Assembly (NCBI RefSeq): GCF_031755915.1
Contig: NC_083388.1
Coordinates: 8,121,001-8,185,000 of the forward strand
Direction of reading: 5' to 3'
DNA from: Ziziphus jujuba
Taxonomy: Eukaryota > Streptophyta > Magnoliopsida > Rosales > Rhamnaceae
Length of the DNA: 64,000 nucleotides
Positions within the stretch are counted from its first letter, which is position 1. Each line of letters starts with the position of its first letter. The notes beneath the pieces are model-generated. The model was not told the DNA's origin, did no database searches, and was given only the letters and a program-made list of their open reading frames with translations. The position numbers and the translations under genes were made by a program. Below are positions 1 to 13,100 of the stretch, piece after piece.

Positions 1-439
1 ATTTAATATTAATTAAACTTTCGTGAATGCATACTCATTGAAATGGAAGTTGACGTCCTCTTGTTGACAATATTACACCCTCATACTGAATATGGAAAAA
101 TTAAAAAAGTTATTAACACTTATGCAGAATAAATAAAATATTAATCATTATTAAATTTGTAATTTAGTAAATAAAAATTTAAAGAATATTACCATCGTTC
201 TTAAGATTTGGCAAGGTGCATTTCTCTTAATTAAAAGTGGAAAACACATAATGAAGCGGATCAAAAAAATAATTAAATGAATAATAATAAATGTTATAAA
301 TATTAGTTAAAACATAAGTTAATAAATATAAGTACCAATTTATTTAGAAGATATTGTTTCTCCATATCCCCTTACAATCATTACAAATATAGTAACTCTC
401 ACATTCATCCTCATTATCATTTTTATTGATACTTGACAA

Positions 440-571
440 CTATATGACAAATGGATTGTGAGCCAGCATAGTATCCCCAAGAACATCTTCTTCAACAAAA
501 GTACGATGTCGTGGTGAAGTTAAAACAACAAACCATCTCGAATCAAGTTGATCTTCAACATAAAATACTTG
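440..571 (-). pseudogene. DUF4216-type fragment of a CACTA element gene
   Basis: On the minus strand an open segment reads VFYVEDQLDSRWFVVL and continues about 25 residues through a DTMLAHNPFV stretch to a stop at 440-442. This resembles the C-terminal part of the DUF4216 domain that plant CACTA elements carry in transposase-linked genes. Just upstream (minus-strand sense) the expected frame is interrupted, which suggests a one-base loss. Only this short piece can be recognised. The function of DUF4216 is not known to me. The right copy of the duplication keeps the same 3' end at 35737-35848. Confidence 0.6.
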
Positions 572-1184
572 TTGAACTTAGCAAAATGTCAAGCAATATC
601 ACAAACAAAATTTCTACAAAAGCAAGATTAATAAAACCCAACGAATCTAACCTGTAGTTAAAATTGGAAAAAAAAAATTCAACCCACCACATGTCTCCGC
701 CAACCATAAAGAAAAAAGAAACTCACCTAAACGATGGAGACGTAGAAAGAAAAAACCCAAAAAATCACGTAACACAGAAAAATCCAGCTTCTCTGCCGAC
801 TACAATATAGGCAAATGAAAAATGAAATCCGAAATATCCCACTCTTTAAGTCTTTCTTAGATTGCTTCCAAATCTAATATCTATTAGATAGTGTACTTGA
901 TGTAGTCTTAAAAAAGAAAAGGGATTCAAAAGTAATGGTAAAAATTTCAAAACGCGTCAAAAATTTTCAAAAAATGGCAAAAATGCACCTTTTCTCTCAA
1001 TTTCATTTCTTTTTCTTTGATTAATTTTTTAGTTTTCATTTACAAATAAAAACTGAAAATATTTCTTAAAAATGAGAAGCAAAATATCAAAGATTGCTGT
1101 TTATTTTTTTGTTTTTCAAGTACACCTTTATTCTTTATAAAATTTACATGTCTTTTAAAATTTTTATTTTTTTAATTGAGAGAA

Positions 1185-3480
1185 CAGGCGACACATTCTC
1201 TTCAAGAAGAGTCGCCTGTTCTTGAATTGTGGGATCAAGCGACGAATTATGGTCGAAAAGCGTCGCCTGTTCCAATTTTTATATTTTCTTTGTAATTTTT
1301 AAATAATTTTTTAATTGTTCATCTACAAATATATTCATGTAGCAATTCAATGAACATAAATTCCATTGTTCTAAAAATAGAAAATAGTTTTGTCAATGCT
1401 TTTCTCAATTATTCACATATATGTGTATAGACGAGACACAAAATATCTCAAGATCTAATTTGAGATAGAGTACCGAATATAGAATTCTAATTCAACAAGC
1501 ATTTATTGACCAATTTATCTACATAAGTATGTTAAATGAGCTTAATTTTCATGTGTTTATGGTCAATGATAGCTTACTTGTTTTTAAAAATTGAAAGTTT
1601 ATTAAATTATTTTTGCTTAAAAATAAAAAATAAAAAAAAATTGAAGGAACAGGCGATGCAATTCCATTAAAACACGTCACCTATTTCATGTTTTATTATT
1701 ATTTTTTTGATCTTTAATTAGTTTTGTTGATTGCTCATCTACAAATTAAAAAAAAAAACATATTTGTAAAATTAAAAAATTACTAAAAACAATTTTCAAA
1801 TTCAAAAAAAAGTTAAAAATTGGTTAATTGAAAAGGCGACGCAGTTGTTGCAAATGAGTCGCCTTTTCATCTATTTGGCGATTTTTTGTTAAAAGAATGC
1901 ATCGTGTAAAACTATATTAAGCTAGTTCTTGTTGTATTATTACATCCAAGTCATTTGGTCTGGTAGTGTGGTGATTCCTTCAGAGTGTAAGAGGTCTTGG
2001 GTTCAAATTTTTTTTTTTTTTTGGTTTTTTTAGTCAATCTAATTTTATTTCAACTACAAATAACCAGTGAAAATATTATAGCAACATAACTAAGGTGTTT
2101 TTTTTTTTGTTTTTTTTTTAGATTTTGGTAATAGGCGACTCACAGGCTCCATTGTGCGTTGCCTTTTTTTTTTTTTTTTTTCTTTTAATCAATCTAATTT
2201 TTTTTTTTCAACTATAAATAACAAGTGAAAATATTAGAGCAACATAATTGAGCCTTTTTTTTTTTTTTTAAAGATTTTGGTAACAGGCAACGCACAATGA
2301 AGATTGTGCGTCGCCTGTTCTTTTTTTTTTTTTTTTTGTTCTTTTAGTCAATCTAATTTTATTTCAATTACAAATAACCAGTGAAAATATCAGAGCAACA
2401 TAACTAAGCTGGTTTTTTTTTTATTTATTTTGTTAACAGGCATTATGCGTCGCCTGTTCTCTTTTTTTTTTTTTTGGTTCTTTAAGTCAATCTAATTTCA
2501 TTTCAACTACAAATAACCAATGAAAATATTAGAATAATATAACTGAGCTGGTTTTTCTTTCTTTCTTTTTTAAATTTTGTTAACAGGTGACGCACAATCT
2601 TCATTGTGCGTTGCCTATTCTCCTTTTTTTTTTTTTTGTTCTTTTAGTTAATCTAATTTTATTTCAATTACAAATAATCAGTGAAAATATTAAAGTAACA
2701 TAACTGAGCTTGTTTTTTATTTTTTTTATTTTATAAATTTTGTTAACAGGCAACGCTCAATGAAGATTGTGTTTCGCCTGTTTTTTTTTTTCAATTTTTT
2801 TAGTCAATTTAATTTTATTTCAACTACAAATAACCAGTGAAAATATTAAAGCAACATAACTGAGTCACTGGTTATTTGTAGTTGAAATAAAATTAGATTG
2901 ACTAAAAGAACAAAAAAAAAAAAAGGGAAACAGGCGATGCACAATCTTCATTGTGCATTGCCTGCTACCAAAATCTTTTAAAAAAAAGAAGAAAAAAAAT
3001 CAGCTCAGTTATGTTGCTCTAATATTTTCACTGGTTATTTGTAGTTGAAATAAAATTATATTGATCAAAAGAACAAAAAAAAAAAAAAAAAGATAACAAG
3101 CGATGCATAAAGGAGAATGTGGGTCGCCTGTTGCCTATATTTAAAAACAAAAAAAAACAAAAAAAACCAACTCAATTATGTTGCTTTAGTTATATTGCTA
3201 TAATATTTTCACTGGTTATTTGAAGTTGAAATAACATTAGATTGATTAAAAAAACCAAAAAAAAAAAAAAAAGAACAAGTGATGCATAATGAAGACTGTG
3301 CGTCGCCTATTACCTATATTTAAAAGAAAAAAAAAAACCAGTTCAATTATATAGTTTAAATATTTTCACTGGTTATTTGCAGTTTTCAAGAAAATCAAGT
3401 TGATTTTTTTTTTTTAAAAAAAAAGGGGGAACAGCCAACTCGGAATGACTTTTGTGCGTCGCCTGTTACCAATATCTTAA
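1185..3480. repeat. Foldback hairpin array inside the CACTA-like element
   Basis: Imperfect palindromes of the kind AGGCGACGCACAAT / ATTGTGCGTCGCCT recur about every 130-160 bp, separated by T- or A-rich tracts and a conserved spacer (CAACTACAAATAACCAGTG). Single hairpins occur at about 1185-1220, 1645-1685 and 1830-1868. From about 2030 to 2865 the spacer reads in one orientation; from 2866 to about 3480 it reads as the reverse complement. The whole block is therefore a large inverted repeat made of small inverted repeats. There is no coding potential. Confidence 0.8.
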
Positions 3481-3961
3481 AAAAAAAAAAAAAGAATGTT
3501 ATTTAAGAGATTTGCAAGAATAAACTGTACATGAAAAATTATATAAATGAACAACAACCTTATATAATTAAATTTTGTTATTATGCAAACATAGATAAGT
3601 TGATGGTTAATCATTTTTCATAAGTGTAGCATTTAAATAATATAATTCAGATAAAATATATGCACAGTATTAAAAACGATTCTATTCAGCCTCATATTCA
3701 ACGATTCTTAACGGATGTGTCTCGTGTTGTTGTTTTTAGCGACTGTTTGACATCGAATGTTTTGGGATGCATTATTAATTTATTAAATTTTTACTGACGC
3801 ATTAACCTTAACCTTAGAGTGCCGGTTTTATTTTTTCAAATGTGTTTATTTTGTGGCATCGCTAAGTGAGTGTCAGTGGATATCAATTTTCACGTAATGT
3901 ATGTTTGGAGCTAGGATTTTAGTGAGGAAACTAAAGGGAAAAAAGAATAATTCTAGTAGTG

Positions 3962-4919
3962 TTTGGCTTAAAGGAAAATTGGGATGGAAAAAAAAAAAAT
4001 ATATATATATATATATACAAGGAGACACAACAGAGTTTCATTTGTATGTAAATTTTATGATACCATCCGTTCGCATATAAATCCACATCATAACCGATAT
4101 TTTTAAGAAAAAGAATCAACTTTACATATATAACAGCAAAATCAATTTTTTTTAAAAAACAAAAAAATCAATTTTAATACAATTCGCATCCTAATTCCAT
4201 TAATATAAATATATATTTTTATATTCCTCTTCTCTTTTTTATTTTTTTAAGGTTTCTAACATCTAAATAAACTTAAGAATTACTACTTAAAACTGAGAAT
4301 CATATATAATCTACTTCAGACATCTAAATAAGCTTAAAAATTCCTGCTTAAAATTGAGAATCATATATAGTCTGCTTCTCATAGACACATGTATCGTACG
4401 TGTTACCTAGACACAGAACAGGCATAATATATCCTGACAGCTGTACTTCAAAATAAAACCCGGTAGCCATATAGAACCCTCCAGACCCACATTATACATT
4501 TTGCCTACTTATTTTTCTAATTAATATTTTGATGGGTCAATAATTTAATGCATTTATTGAAGAATAGAAACTTTGTTCAATTCTTATATACCAAATTCCG
4601 AAATTTAACCGGAGCAAAATAAATAGTTCATTTACTGGAGGGAAAACTTGTATTTTGATTTGCCATAAAGGACACTTGGCTATTAATATTTACATAGCTA
4701 GCTAGACTGATAGCTTCATACAATTTCTCAAATGTGATTTTTTTTCTTTGGTCAAACTTTGTTTTTCATAATAACAATAGGAAAGTAGTAGAGCTTGACA
4801 CTACCACAAACACCATCTGTACAACAATGAACCACAAACAGTTACAAAACGCTATCTAATTTATAGTCCCACAAATATACCCTGTAGACTACTCTCAGTT
4901 AATCAAAGCGGACAAAGTT
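3962..4919. other. 3' flank of the first sHSP gene
   Basis: Non-coding AT-rich DNA with a short (TA)n tract near 4000-4017. From about 4380 it is closely similar to the 3' flanks of the sHSP genes at 40374 and 58861, so it belongs to the duplicated sHSP module. I see no other gene. Confidence 0.7.
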
Positions 4920-5399
4920 TTAACCAGAGACTTCAATGGACTTGATGTCGGGCTTTTTGACATCCTCTTTAGGAACAGTAACAGTCAGAACCCCATTCTC
5001 CATGGCAGCTCTAATCTGATCCAACTTGGCATTCTCTGGAAGCCTAAAACTCCTCAAGAACTTCCCGCTGCTGCGCTCAACCCGATGCCAAGTATCGTTC
5101 TTGTCTTCCTTCTCCACGTTCCTCTCACCGCTGATCTGTAGCACCCGATCATCTTCAACCTCCACCTTCACTTCTTCCTTCCTGAGACCTGGAACATCGG
5201 CCTTGAACACATGGGCTTCTGGTGTCTCCTTCCAATCGATTTGGGTGCTCAAGAAGGCAGAATTTTCCCTAGAAAACTCTGGGAAATTTGCAGAGAGCGA
5301 GGAGGAAGGAAAATCCTTGAAGGGGTCCCAAATGTCGAGAGAGAAAGGATCGAAGACGCTGCTTCGTCGGCCACCGAAGAAGCTTGGAATCAACGACAT
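4920..5399 (-). CDS. Cytosolic class I small heat-shock protein (HSP20), 159 aa
   Basis: ATP-independent holdase chaperone of the alpha-crystallin family, expected to form cytosolic oligomers that keep heat-unfolded proteins soluble. An N-terminal arm begins [10 protein letters not shown] and includes the class I signature WDPFKDF (24-30). The alpha-crystallin domain spans about residues 54-145, with the beta-6 loop (91-110), LPENA (120-124) and GVLTVTVP (136-143). The C-terminal I-x-I/V anchor is IEV at 155-157. The frame is intact and intronless at the usual length, and the ATG at 5397-5399 is the conserved family start. It is the left-copy counterpart of the gene at 40374. A heat-shock element and TATA-like box lie upstream. 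The plus-strand partner seen in other modules is missing here because a Mutator-like element follows its promoter side. Confidence 0.95.
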   Translation of the reverse strand: MSLIPSFFGGRRSSVFDPFSLDIWDPFKDFPSSSLSANFPEFSRENSAFLSTQIDWKETPEAHVFKADVPGLRKEEVKVEVEDDRVLQISGERNVEKEDKNDTWHRVERSSGKFLRSFRLPENAKLDQIRAAMENGVLTVTVPKEDVKKPDIKSIEVSG

Positions 5400-5535
5400 C
5401 TTTCTTTCGTTTTTGCTTTGGACAGCGATTGAATTCGAGCTTCGTCAATGCAAATGGGCGTAGAGATTTAAGATTTTGATGATTGCTGATTACCGCTTAA
5501 CTTTTCGTTGGAGGAAAGGAGGGAATGGGTTGAGA

Positions 5536-5568
5536 ATTTATGTAGTGGATGAATGTTCCAGTATCTTC
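5536..5568 (-). promoter_or_regulatory. Heat-shock element and TATA-like box of the 4920-5399 gene
   Basis: On the plus strand, GAATGTTCCAGTATCTTC at 5551-5568 has the GAA-nn-TTC-nn-xxx-nn-TTC layout of a heat-shock element with one imperfect unit (GTA for GAA). ATTTATG at 5536-5542 reads CATAAAT in gene sense and sits about 135 bp upstream of the start codon, suiting a TATA box with a leader of about 100 nt. Confidence 0.7.
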
Positions 5569-5933
5569 TGGGGCTTTAGGCCCGTAGTCGGTTTTGTGGT
5601 TTCTGGTTTGGTTTGAGGACGCTCTTAGACATGTTTAGAACCTTCCTATGGGCCTTGATGGGAAAATGTATGGCCCATTCAAGTTTCTTTAAGGTAAAGA
5701 CAAGTACTCCCATTTACCATTTTTTTCTGGTCAAGAAATATGCATTTTAGTTACTTCATTGTACACATGGAATAATTTGAATTGATATTTTAGAATTAAA
5801 ATTTATACTAAGATGGTAAAAAGAATTAATACCATCATATCATTTAATTTTAGAAAATAAAAAATTAACATATAAAATCTGTCCCACTTTCATGAATTTC
5901 CGTATGAATATCATCCATGCACAAAAATTATGA

Positions 5934-6032
5934 TTTATTTCAACTGGTGACCGCATGAGTCATCATAATTTAATTTGGGTTTGTCAATTATCAACCAAAA
6001 CCAGGAGCCCATAATCTTACCAGGTTATGCGT
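5934..6032. repeat. Left target-flank repeat of the Mutator-like element (left copy)
   Basis: This 99-bp stretch of sHSP intergenic DNA (TTTATTTCAACTGG to GTTATGCGT) corresponds to 41391-41489 and 53485-53582 in the other copy, where it flanks the Mutator-like insertion on both sides. In this copy the right-hand repeat is gone because the insertion is truncated. Confidence 0.75.
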
Positions 6033-6721
6033 AAATGGTTTTTTTGAACAATATCAATTTTTTTAAAAAAAAAACAACTAGTCATTTTGGAACAAAAATA
6101 TTTTTGACAAAATTGAAAATTACGCAATATGATTTTTTTACCATTTCTTTCTTCTTTTACACACCCATTCATGTTTTGTGCAAGAGTTTCTCTAACAGGC
6201 CACAAACATTTTTTGCATCTCATCTCCTCTCATTCTTATTTTTTTGTATTTTCTCATATCTGAAACTAAATTCAGATAAAAAATTTATCTTTTTTCTTAT
6301 TAGATGCAACTGAGAAAATATGTGTTTTTTTTCTTTCTCTTTTTTCTTGTATTTTTTGTTAGTTTTGGAATTTTTAAGCTTTTTATTTAATATGGGTATG
6401 CAAGAAATTAATTTATGAGCTGTTGTATGTGAGTTTACAGATACTTAGGTGGCATATGGTTTGAAAATAGGGGAAAATTTGCAAAAAACAGTAAAAACGA
6501 AGGAAATTTGACTAAAAAGATGAACTTCCGTTATTTTCTTCTAGTTTGTCAGTTTTCGCAAGTTTTCCGCTAGTTTTCTGCCAGTAAAAAAAAGCTATAT
6601 GTGGCGGAAAAAAAAATAGAATCAACTTTTTTAATACAGTTAATATGTTTGTTTAGTATTATTCAAATTTTTATATATTTATTGATTTAGTTTAACGTTA
6701 TTCATTTAATTTTGTAATAAA

Positions 6722-9283
6722 TTGGAAGATGATGATATTGTAATTGCGGTTTTATATAATGGAATATTAGTACAAACTGATGGTAGTAATTGGGAATATC
6801 GAAATGGTAAAAATATAATGGTTTTCGTCGGCAAGAGATGCACAAAATCAGAGTTAGAGGATGAGATTTTCAATTCTATTGAGATAAATCGAAATGAATA
6901 TTTGCTAAAGTTAAAATGGATATATGGATGATGTGCAGAAAAGTTGGATCCTACAGAAATACATTGTAATAGGGATGTGAAATGCTTTCTTCAAGAAGTG
7001 AGGAATTGAGGGATGACAATGATGCAGCCTCCATTGTATGTTGAGGTGATTTTGAAAGTTGAACATGTATCTAGAAATATTCATCAAACAGCCTTTGCTT
7101 CGGATAGGGGGAGTAATCTTCATTCTTTTTCTTGTCCTCCAATTGGCGCTCGTCTACCATAAGTTTCCGGTACTGAACCTATTCAGGCTACATCTCAAGA
7201 AATTATGGTTCAAGAAACTCAGTCTAGAGATCAAGTTGATGTTCGTGGGGCTTGGACATCATTTAACATCCACAAAGTAGTTGATGTTCGAGGTGACTAT
7301 GTTGAACAGTTTCCTAACGATGAGGAGTATGAGCAGTTGTATAATATTGATCATGATGAGAATTACAATGCAGCAGGGGATGATGTTGATCATAGTGATG
7401 TAGATTTTGATCGTAAGTTGCATGACAATGATAATGATATGCATCCTGAAATGAGCAATGAAGGAGTTGATGATGTTAGGGTTCATCGTGTTGCAAGTGA
7501 CAACATATCATCGAGCAATAGAAGTGGTTCTATGGCCATATTTTCATCAAAGTTCACTGGCTGTGAGAGCATAGTAGTTGGATAATTATTTCGCAACAAA
7601 TGTGACTTATAGAATAAACTGAGTATTTATTGCATGTGTGAAAATAAGGAGTTCAAGGTGACATGGTCAACTACATAACGGTATGAGGTTGTATGCTTGG
7701 AAAATACTTGTAAATGGTGACTACGTGCAACCACATTTAAAAATGGAGAAATATTTGTTATGAGAATTTTTGATAATGTACACAGTTGCTCGTTAGATAT
7801 CGTGCATCGAGAACATAAGCAGGCCAGTAGCCGGGTTATCAGGCAATGTATCAAATCTAAATATGAAGGTATTGCACGTGTTTACACACCCAAAGAAATT
7901 CAACATGATTTTTTGCAAAAATATGGGGTGAATATAAGCTACGACAAAGCATGGAGAGGTAAAAAGTATGCACTTAACAGTGTTAGGGGATCTCCAGAGG
8001 AGAATTTTGCTAAGTTGCCTGCTTACTGTTATGAGTTAGTGTCAAAGAACCCTAGGACTCTTATATGTATCAAAACAGACGATAATAACAATTTTGTATA
8101 TTTAATTATGGCGATTGAAGCAAGCATTAGGGGATTTATATCCCACATAAGACCCGTGTTGGCTGTTGATGGGACTACATTGAAAGAAAAATACAAATGG
8201 TACATGTATATTGCATTGGCCATGGATGGCAATAAGCAAATATATCCTTTGGCTTTCGGCATTAGAGATGGAGAGAACGAGCAAGCATATACATAGTTTT
8301 TCCAAAACCTCAAGGATGCCATTGGAGATTTTCCAGATTTGGTGTTTGTGAGTGATAGATATCCCGCTATTGAAAGGGCATTACACAAAGTTTTTCTCAA
8401 TGCATACCATGCACTGTGCACGTACCATATAAGCAAAAATATTAAAACAAATGGACATGCGAAAGATGAAACAATAATATAATGTTTCATGCCAACAGCT
8501 AGTGCATACTTGGTTGAAGATTTTGAGTTTTATATGAGGCAAATTGAGGTAAAAAACAGTAGGACTACCCAGTACATTCGATCATATGACCCTACAAGGT
8601 AGGCACGTTCTCTTTCTCCATGTAGAAGGTACACTATCATGACCACTAATTTTGCAGAAAGCTTAAATGGTATTTTGCTAGATGCTAAAGAGATGCCAAT
8701 AGTAGCATTAATTGAGTATATACGGGATTTACTGTAAATGTGGTTTTATAAGGGATGTACTGCAGGTGCAAAATTGACAAAGCATGTGACTGACCATATG
8801 GAAGAGCAACTCAAACTATGAAATTTGGAGTCCATCGGACTACGTGTTAAAGCCATTAATATGCATGAATTTCTTGTGGAATGGAAGATTGAGGGGTATA
8901 GTTAATCTCCAATAAAAAATATGCTTATGCAAAGTCTTCGATCTTGATCAATATCCTTGTGATCATTGTATTGCCGTTTGCAGAGATCGCAAAATTGCTC
9001 CTTATGACATGTGTTTTCATTACTACACCGCGGATGCATATCGTGCAACTTATGCTGAGTCTATTTACCCTGTGTTAGATGAAAACAATGGCATGCCCTG
9101 GATGACGTGGCAAGTCGTATTGTTCTTCCACTAAGATGGACATGTAGGCAAGCCGGTAGGCCGAGGATGCAACGCATACCATCCGAAGGTGAAGATGTTA
9201 TTGGATGTAGATTGTGTCGATGCGGTGGTGTTGGACATTATAGGCAGAGATATACAAATCCATTTTCTTATGCTTCGAATTAG
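6722..9283 (+). pseudogene. MuDR-type transposase, decayed
   Basis: Mutator-family transposases excise and insert the element. Recognisable pieces in order are an N-terminal MuDR-type region (6722-6931), an acidic linker (7205-7585), the DDE catalytic core (7760-8490) with AVDGT and VFVSDR around the first two acidic residues, a SWIM-like Cys/His region near 8950-9060, and a C-terminal CCHC knuckle (CGGVGHYRQR, near 9220-9250) with a stop at 9281-9283. Several stops interrupt the frame, among them a TAG in the core just after ENEQAYT (8294-8296) and a TAA at 7583-7585. The open frame starts at TTG, so the true start or a first exon is not identified. The paralogue at 42213 carries partly different disabling changes. 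Confidence 0.85.
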
Positions 9284-9697
9284 GAAGTTTTAATTTAGTG
9301 TTATGGTTTAATATGTTTTGATAATTATTTCATATATTGGATATTATATTTTCTACTCGACGGTGGAAGATTATTAGCAATTATTTTTTTTTTTAATTTA
9401 GTCCCAAATGAAAAGAAGCTTTCTGAAGTTGATTTTAAATCTTTAGTTTACATCTCATTTTATGAAATGTCCAAAATGATTTTGAAAAGAAAAACAAATA
9501 TATATCATTTTTTCTTTTCTTTAAAATGGTTATTGATTTTAAATGTCAATACATTTTTTGTTAAATCCATCTTCATCTTATATAATATTTGTCTCCACTC
9601 TCAATTTTTTTACCCCACTATTAACTTAAATAATCTATTAGAAATTGATTTTTCAAGTATAGGAAATTAGTTTCTGATAGGAGTAAAAACTATTCAA
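9284..9697. other. Spacer between transposase and palindromic array
   Basis: AT-rich non-coding sequence, nearly identical to 44767-45182 in the other copy. I see no gene in it. Confidence 0.6.
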
Positions 9698-9937
9698 CAA
9701 TTTCCGCTTGGAGGAAATTTTTTCCAACAGGAGGAAAACGATTTCCGCTTGGAGGAAAAATTTCCAATCGGAGAAAAACGATTTCCACTTGCAGGAAAAA
9801 TTTTTCCGCCTGGCGGAAAATTATCCAGAAGCTTCGATTGATTTCCATATGGAATTTCCAATTGGAGGAAAATTTTTCCTCCAGGAGGAAAAGTTTTCCG
9901 CCTAGAGGAAATATTTTCCAACAAGCGGAAAATTTTT
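9698..9937. repeat. Array of short palindromes, TTTCC-n-GGAGGAAA type
   Basis: About ten near-palindromic units (for example TTTCCGCTTGGAGGAAA) recur every 19-24 bp. The outer TTTCC/GGAAA arms are conserved while the four to six central bases vary. A similar array lies at 13510-13800, so the Ulp1-like gene is bracketed by two arrays; the same holds in the right copy of the duplication. Confidence 0.8.
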
Positions 9938-10168
9938 TAGAATCTGCAATTGAGCTCGTAAGATATTTGTGCATAATGGAATTCTAATAAATAAACATGA
10001 CACATTTTCTATAAGGTCAATAAGTTATCCTTACATTAATAACACATCGTTATCTTTGTTAAATGAATATTATAAGTCACCATTATATTTACAATTAAAA
10101 GTCTAATATAATAAAGAATAGGCATCTATAAAATGACAAAAGAAAAGAAAAATACATTACCACCCAGC

Positions 10169-13100
10169 TCATATGCTTAGTTCTTTGTTGTAAGACTCAT
10201 ATGCATACTTCATCCTAAAGAACTCTATGTCATCTTGTGTGAATGTCACTGGTAATCTAGCATGTAAAAACTCGATGGTCTTGAATGTAAACATACCACA
10301 GTCACCACTACAAAAAAACAATTATTATAACGAGACAATAACATTATTGGAACCATATTAAATAGTTAATATTTATTTAACAAACAAATACGTATTAAGG
10401 GGCTTTACCTGTTACTTTGCCGAGGGGAATTTTGTGCCAATTCACATGTAAACTCATTAACGGAGTTTACAAGATTCGTCCGCTACTCATAAAAGGATGC
10501 AGACCTCAGTAAATAAGGTAACAAAATGCATAATTTCTTGAAATACGTTTCTCTCCTGTTTCGGTTGCTAGTCTTATCTGAGTCATATACAGTCATACGA
10601 CACTCTTTTAAGTCCACATGCCCTAGAAGCCAATGTATGTTGCACTTGTTTAGTAGAATCAACAACTGTTAGTACATTACAGAATTTCAGTTAGCATAAC
10701 AAATAAAGGAAGGCACATAAATAAATGAATAGTTTACATTACACAATTTGGACATGTATATTGTACATGATTTACGCATTTCCATGGATCCGACTTCTTC
10801 ATTCGAATCCCCAATACATATTCATGCATTGCATATGAGAATTGGAAATTAGATGGATTGGCGCGGAACTTTTCATAACCTGCTCAATGTATACCTACAA
10901 CAAAATAAATTATTAGTTACCCAAAATCACAATAGCCACATATAGGATACCTGTCCTTTAAAACTTCTTTACTTATCCAAAATCCTCCATCTATCACCTC
11001 AAAACTAGGATAAAAAATATTAGGGAATCGATTGGCACATACACAAAATAAGTAAGGCAGGACTTCCATATGCTGCATTGAAAGACGAGTTAATTTTAAA
11101 TTACATCCATGCAGTTGAACGACAATCTATGGAATTTATCAAATTATAAAATAAAAATCTTGATCAAAAAATATTTACATCGTGATTCAGCCACCTCTCA
11201 CTGGTTATAAGCAATTGGAAAATTTTTTTACTCGCGGACAAAATGACCATATCAACCTTTGTTGCCCAATCGGACTTCATAAATTGGTCAAAATTTTTTA
11301 CAAGTCGAGTGGGTACTGGTTTGTATGGATCGAACTTCAAAGTAGAAGATGCACCGGGTAAAGTGCGTTGTAGTTTTTTCCGCAAGCCTCCAACACTGTA
11401 ATAGCTACTACCGCCTTCCTATCCCACCTCCCAATATCTATACTTTGCTTAGCAGCTGCTACCTTTCTTGCACGTCTCCCGGCCGGAAACTTTGATGGAG
11501 ATACTTTCTCGATAATCTTAACATTTGGTCCTGCATCGTCTACAACGGATGGACATGACTGTCTATCAACAAGGGTTGCATCGGGACCAAATTCTTCTTT
11601 CTTTTCATCCCCTTCAAAGTCCGCTTCCATCCCATCTCCCAAACCGTCAGCACCAACTTCCACTCCTTGGTGCTTCATTAACTTATCAAGCTTGGTCTCC
11701 AAACTTGCAAACTTTCTAAGCATGGCGATTCTTAAATCCTTAACGTCTTGCTGTACATTAGTCACTTCACCTTCAAGGATAGTTAATCTCTCTCTCAAAG
11801 GTACCTAAAAGAAACAATAATGATTAGTACTTGCAATAATAAAAAAGATAAACATTCATACAATTTATTCAAACCTCATCATAAGATGGAGTTGTTGGAG
11901 GTTGGGATGGAGTCGATGGTTTAACATGAACATGAGCAGCAACTTCTGCAGTCGATGATGAAGGCCGATCTGTCTGCTTATCTCCCATTCGCCGCCTCCC
12001 TCCTTTACCCTTACATTCCATAGACGCCTGTTTTCTTTTCTTACTTCTTCCACTACTTGTAAGTGGAACACCTTCATCTCTTTCACCATGACTTCCCTGT
12101 GGTAGCTTGTCTCTGACAGCAGGTACAACACTGTATAGAGTACGGTCATGATGTACATCCCATGCAATTTTGCCAATATATGCACGCTCAAATTCAGTTA
12201 CATTCATTAAGCCATAAACGGGATATTGCAAAAGCCAAAAGAGATTATCATGAAGTGATTATTAAGTAATACTAATATTACTACAAATACTGCAAAAGTC
12301 TATAAATAATATTACTAAGTTGGAATGTATATTTATATATATATATATAAATATATATGTATATATAAGTGGAAGAACTCATATACCTACATCACGATGA
12401 TCGAAGAGTTTAGTGGCCTTCTCAAATCTTGGCACTTGTGAAATATGTCAATTGAGAATTTGAGGGAATGCCATGTTCGGCAATTTCTTTCCAAATGCTT
12501 GACCTAATGAAGGAATTGTCTCAAAACCCCAAATCTGTCAAACAATAAATTAATAATGAATAAGTAAAGAAATACACACCATAAATACAACTGTAACAAA
12601 CTTTAAATAATAGTGTAATAAACTTACCATGAAAGCCAAAGGAAACCCACAAACACTGTAACTCTTTGACTTGTTTAAAGCCATGGATTCTCTATGCTCA
12701 AAAGCACTCTTCAACGATCTAATGGTGGTGGTGTATGATAAAGTACCCCATGGATAGTTATTGAAGTACTATAAATCGTCCACCATCTCCAAGTGATTAT
12801 GGGGTGCGGTGGCCATGCTTTCTTTGCCTAGAAGAACCGTCTCTAGGAAATATAATAAAGCCAACTTCAATCTATCATCATCGGCTTCATCATCATCTTG
12901 ACACTGTGCGGTCATGAAAGCTTCGATTATCTCCGAGTTAGTGACCTTTTGCTTTCCACCAAAAAATGTGTCACTAATACGTGTAAAGATGTTAACTCGC
13001 CTATTTGGTTGGTAACCAAACCGTAGACCTATAATTATGGCGAAGTCTCTCCGTGTAAATCTAGCACCACACCGTCCAAAATGGAATACCATAAAATCCT

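Larger units (their letters stand above)
1..3961. mobile_element. CACTA-like (En/Spm) element, right part only
   Basis: This is the right part of the element that is complete at 34272-39410. Its right end reads CTAGTAGTG at 3953-3961, the inverse of a CACTA terminus. Upstream, around 3670-3880, lie repeats of the TTTTTAGCGACG type, which look like CACTA subterminal repeats. The interior holds a DUF4216-type coding remnant on the minus strand and a foldback hairpin array. No transposase frame is visible, so the element is non-autonomous or decayed. The left end lies outside the window. Confidence 0.7.

Noticed and set aside
2030..3480. Regularly spaced hairpin repeats resembling a CRISPR array
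   Set aside because: The host is a plant, spacer lengths vary, the spacers are conserved instead of unique, and orientation flips in the middle; it fits a transposon foldback array.
9690..9974. Overlapping frames of 65-94 codons in the palindromic array
   Set aside because: Repeats of the short palindrome give open frames on both strands; no real protein is implied.
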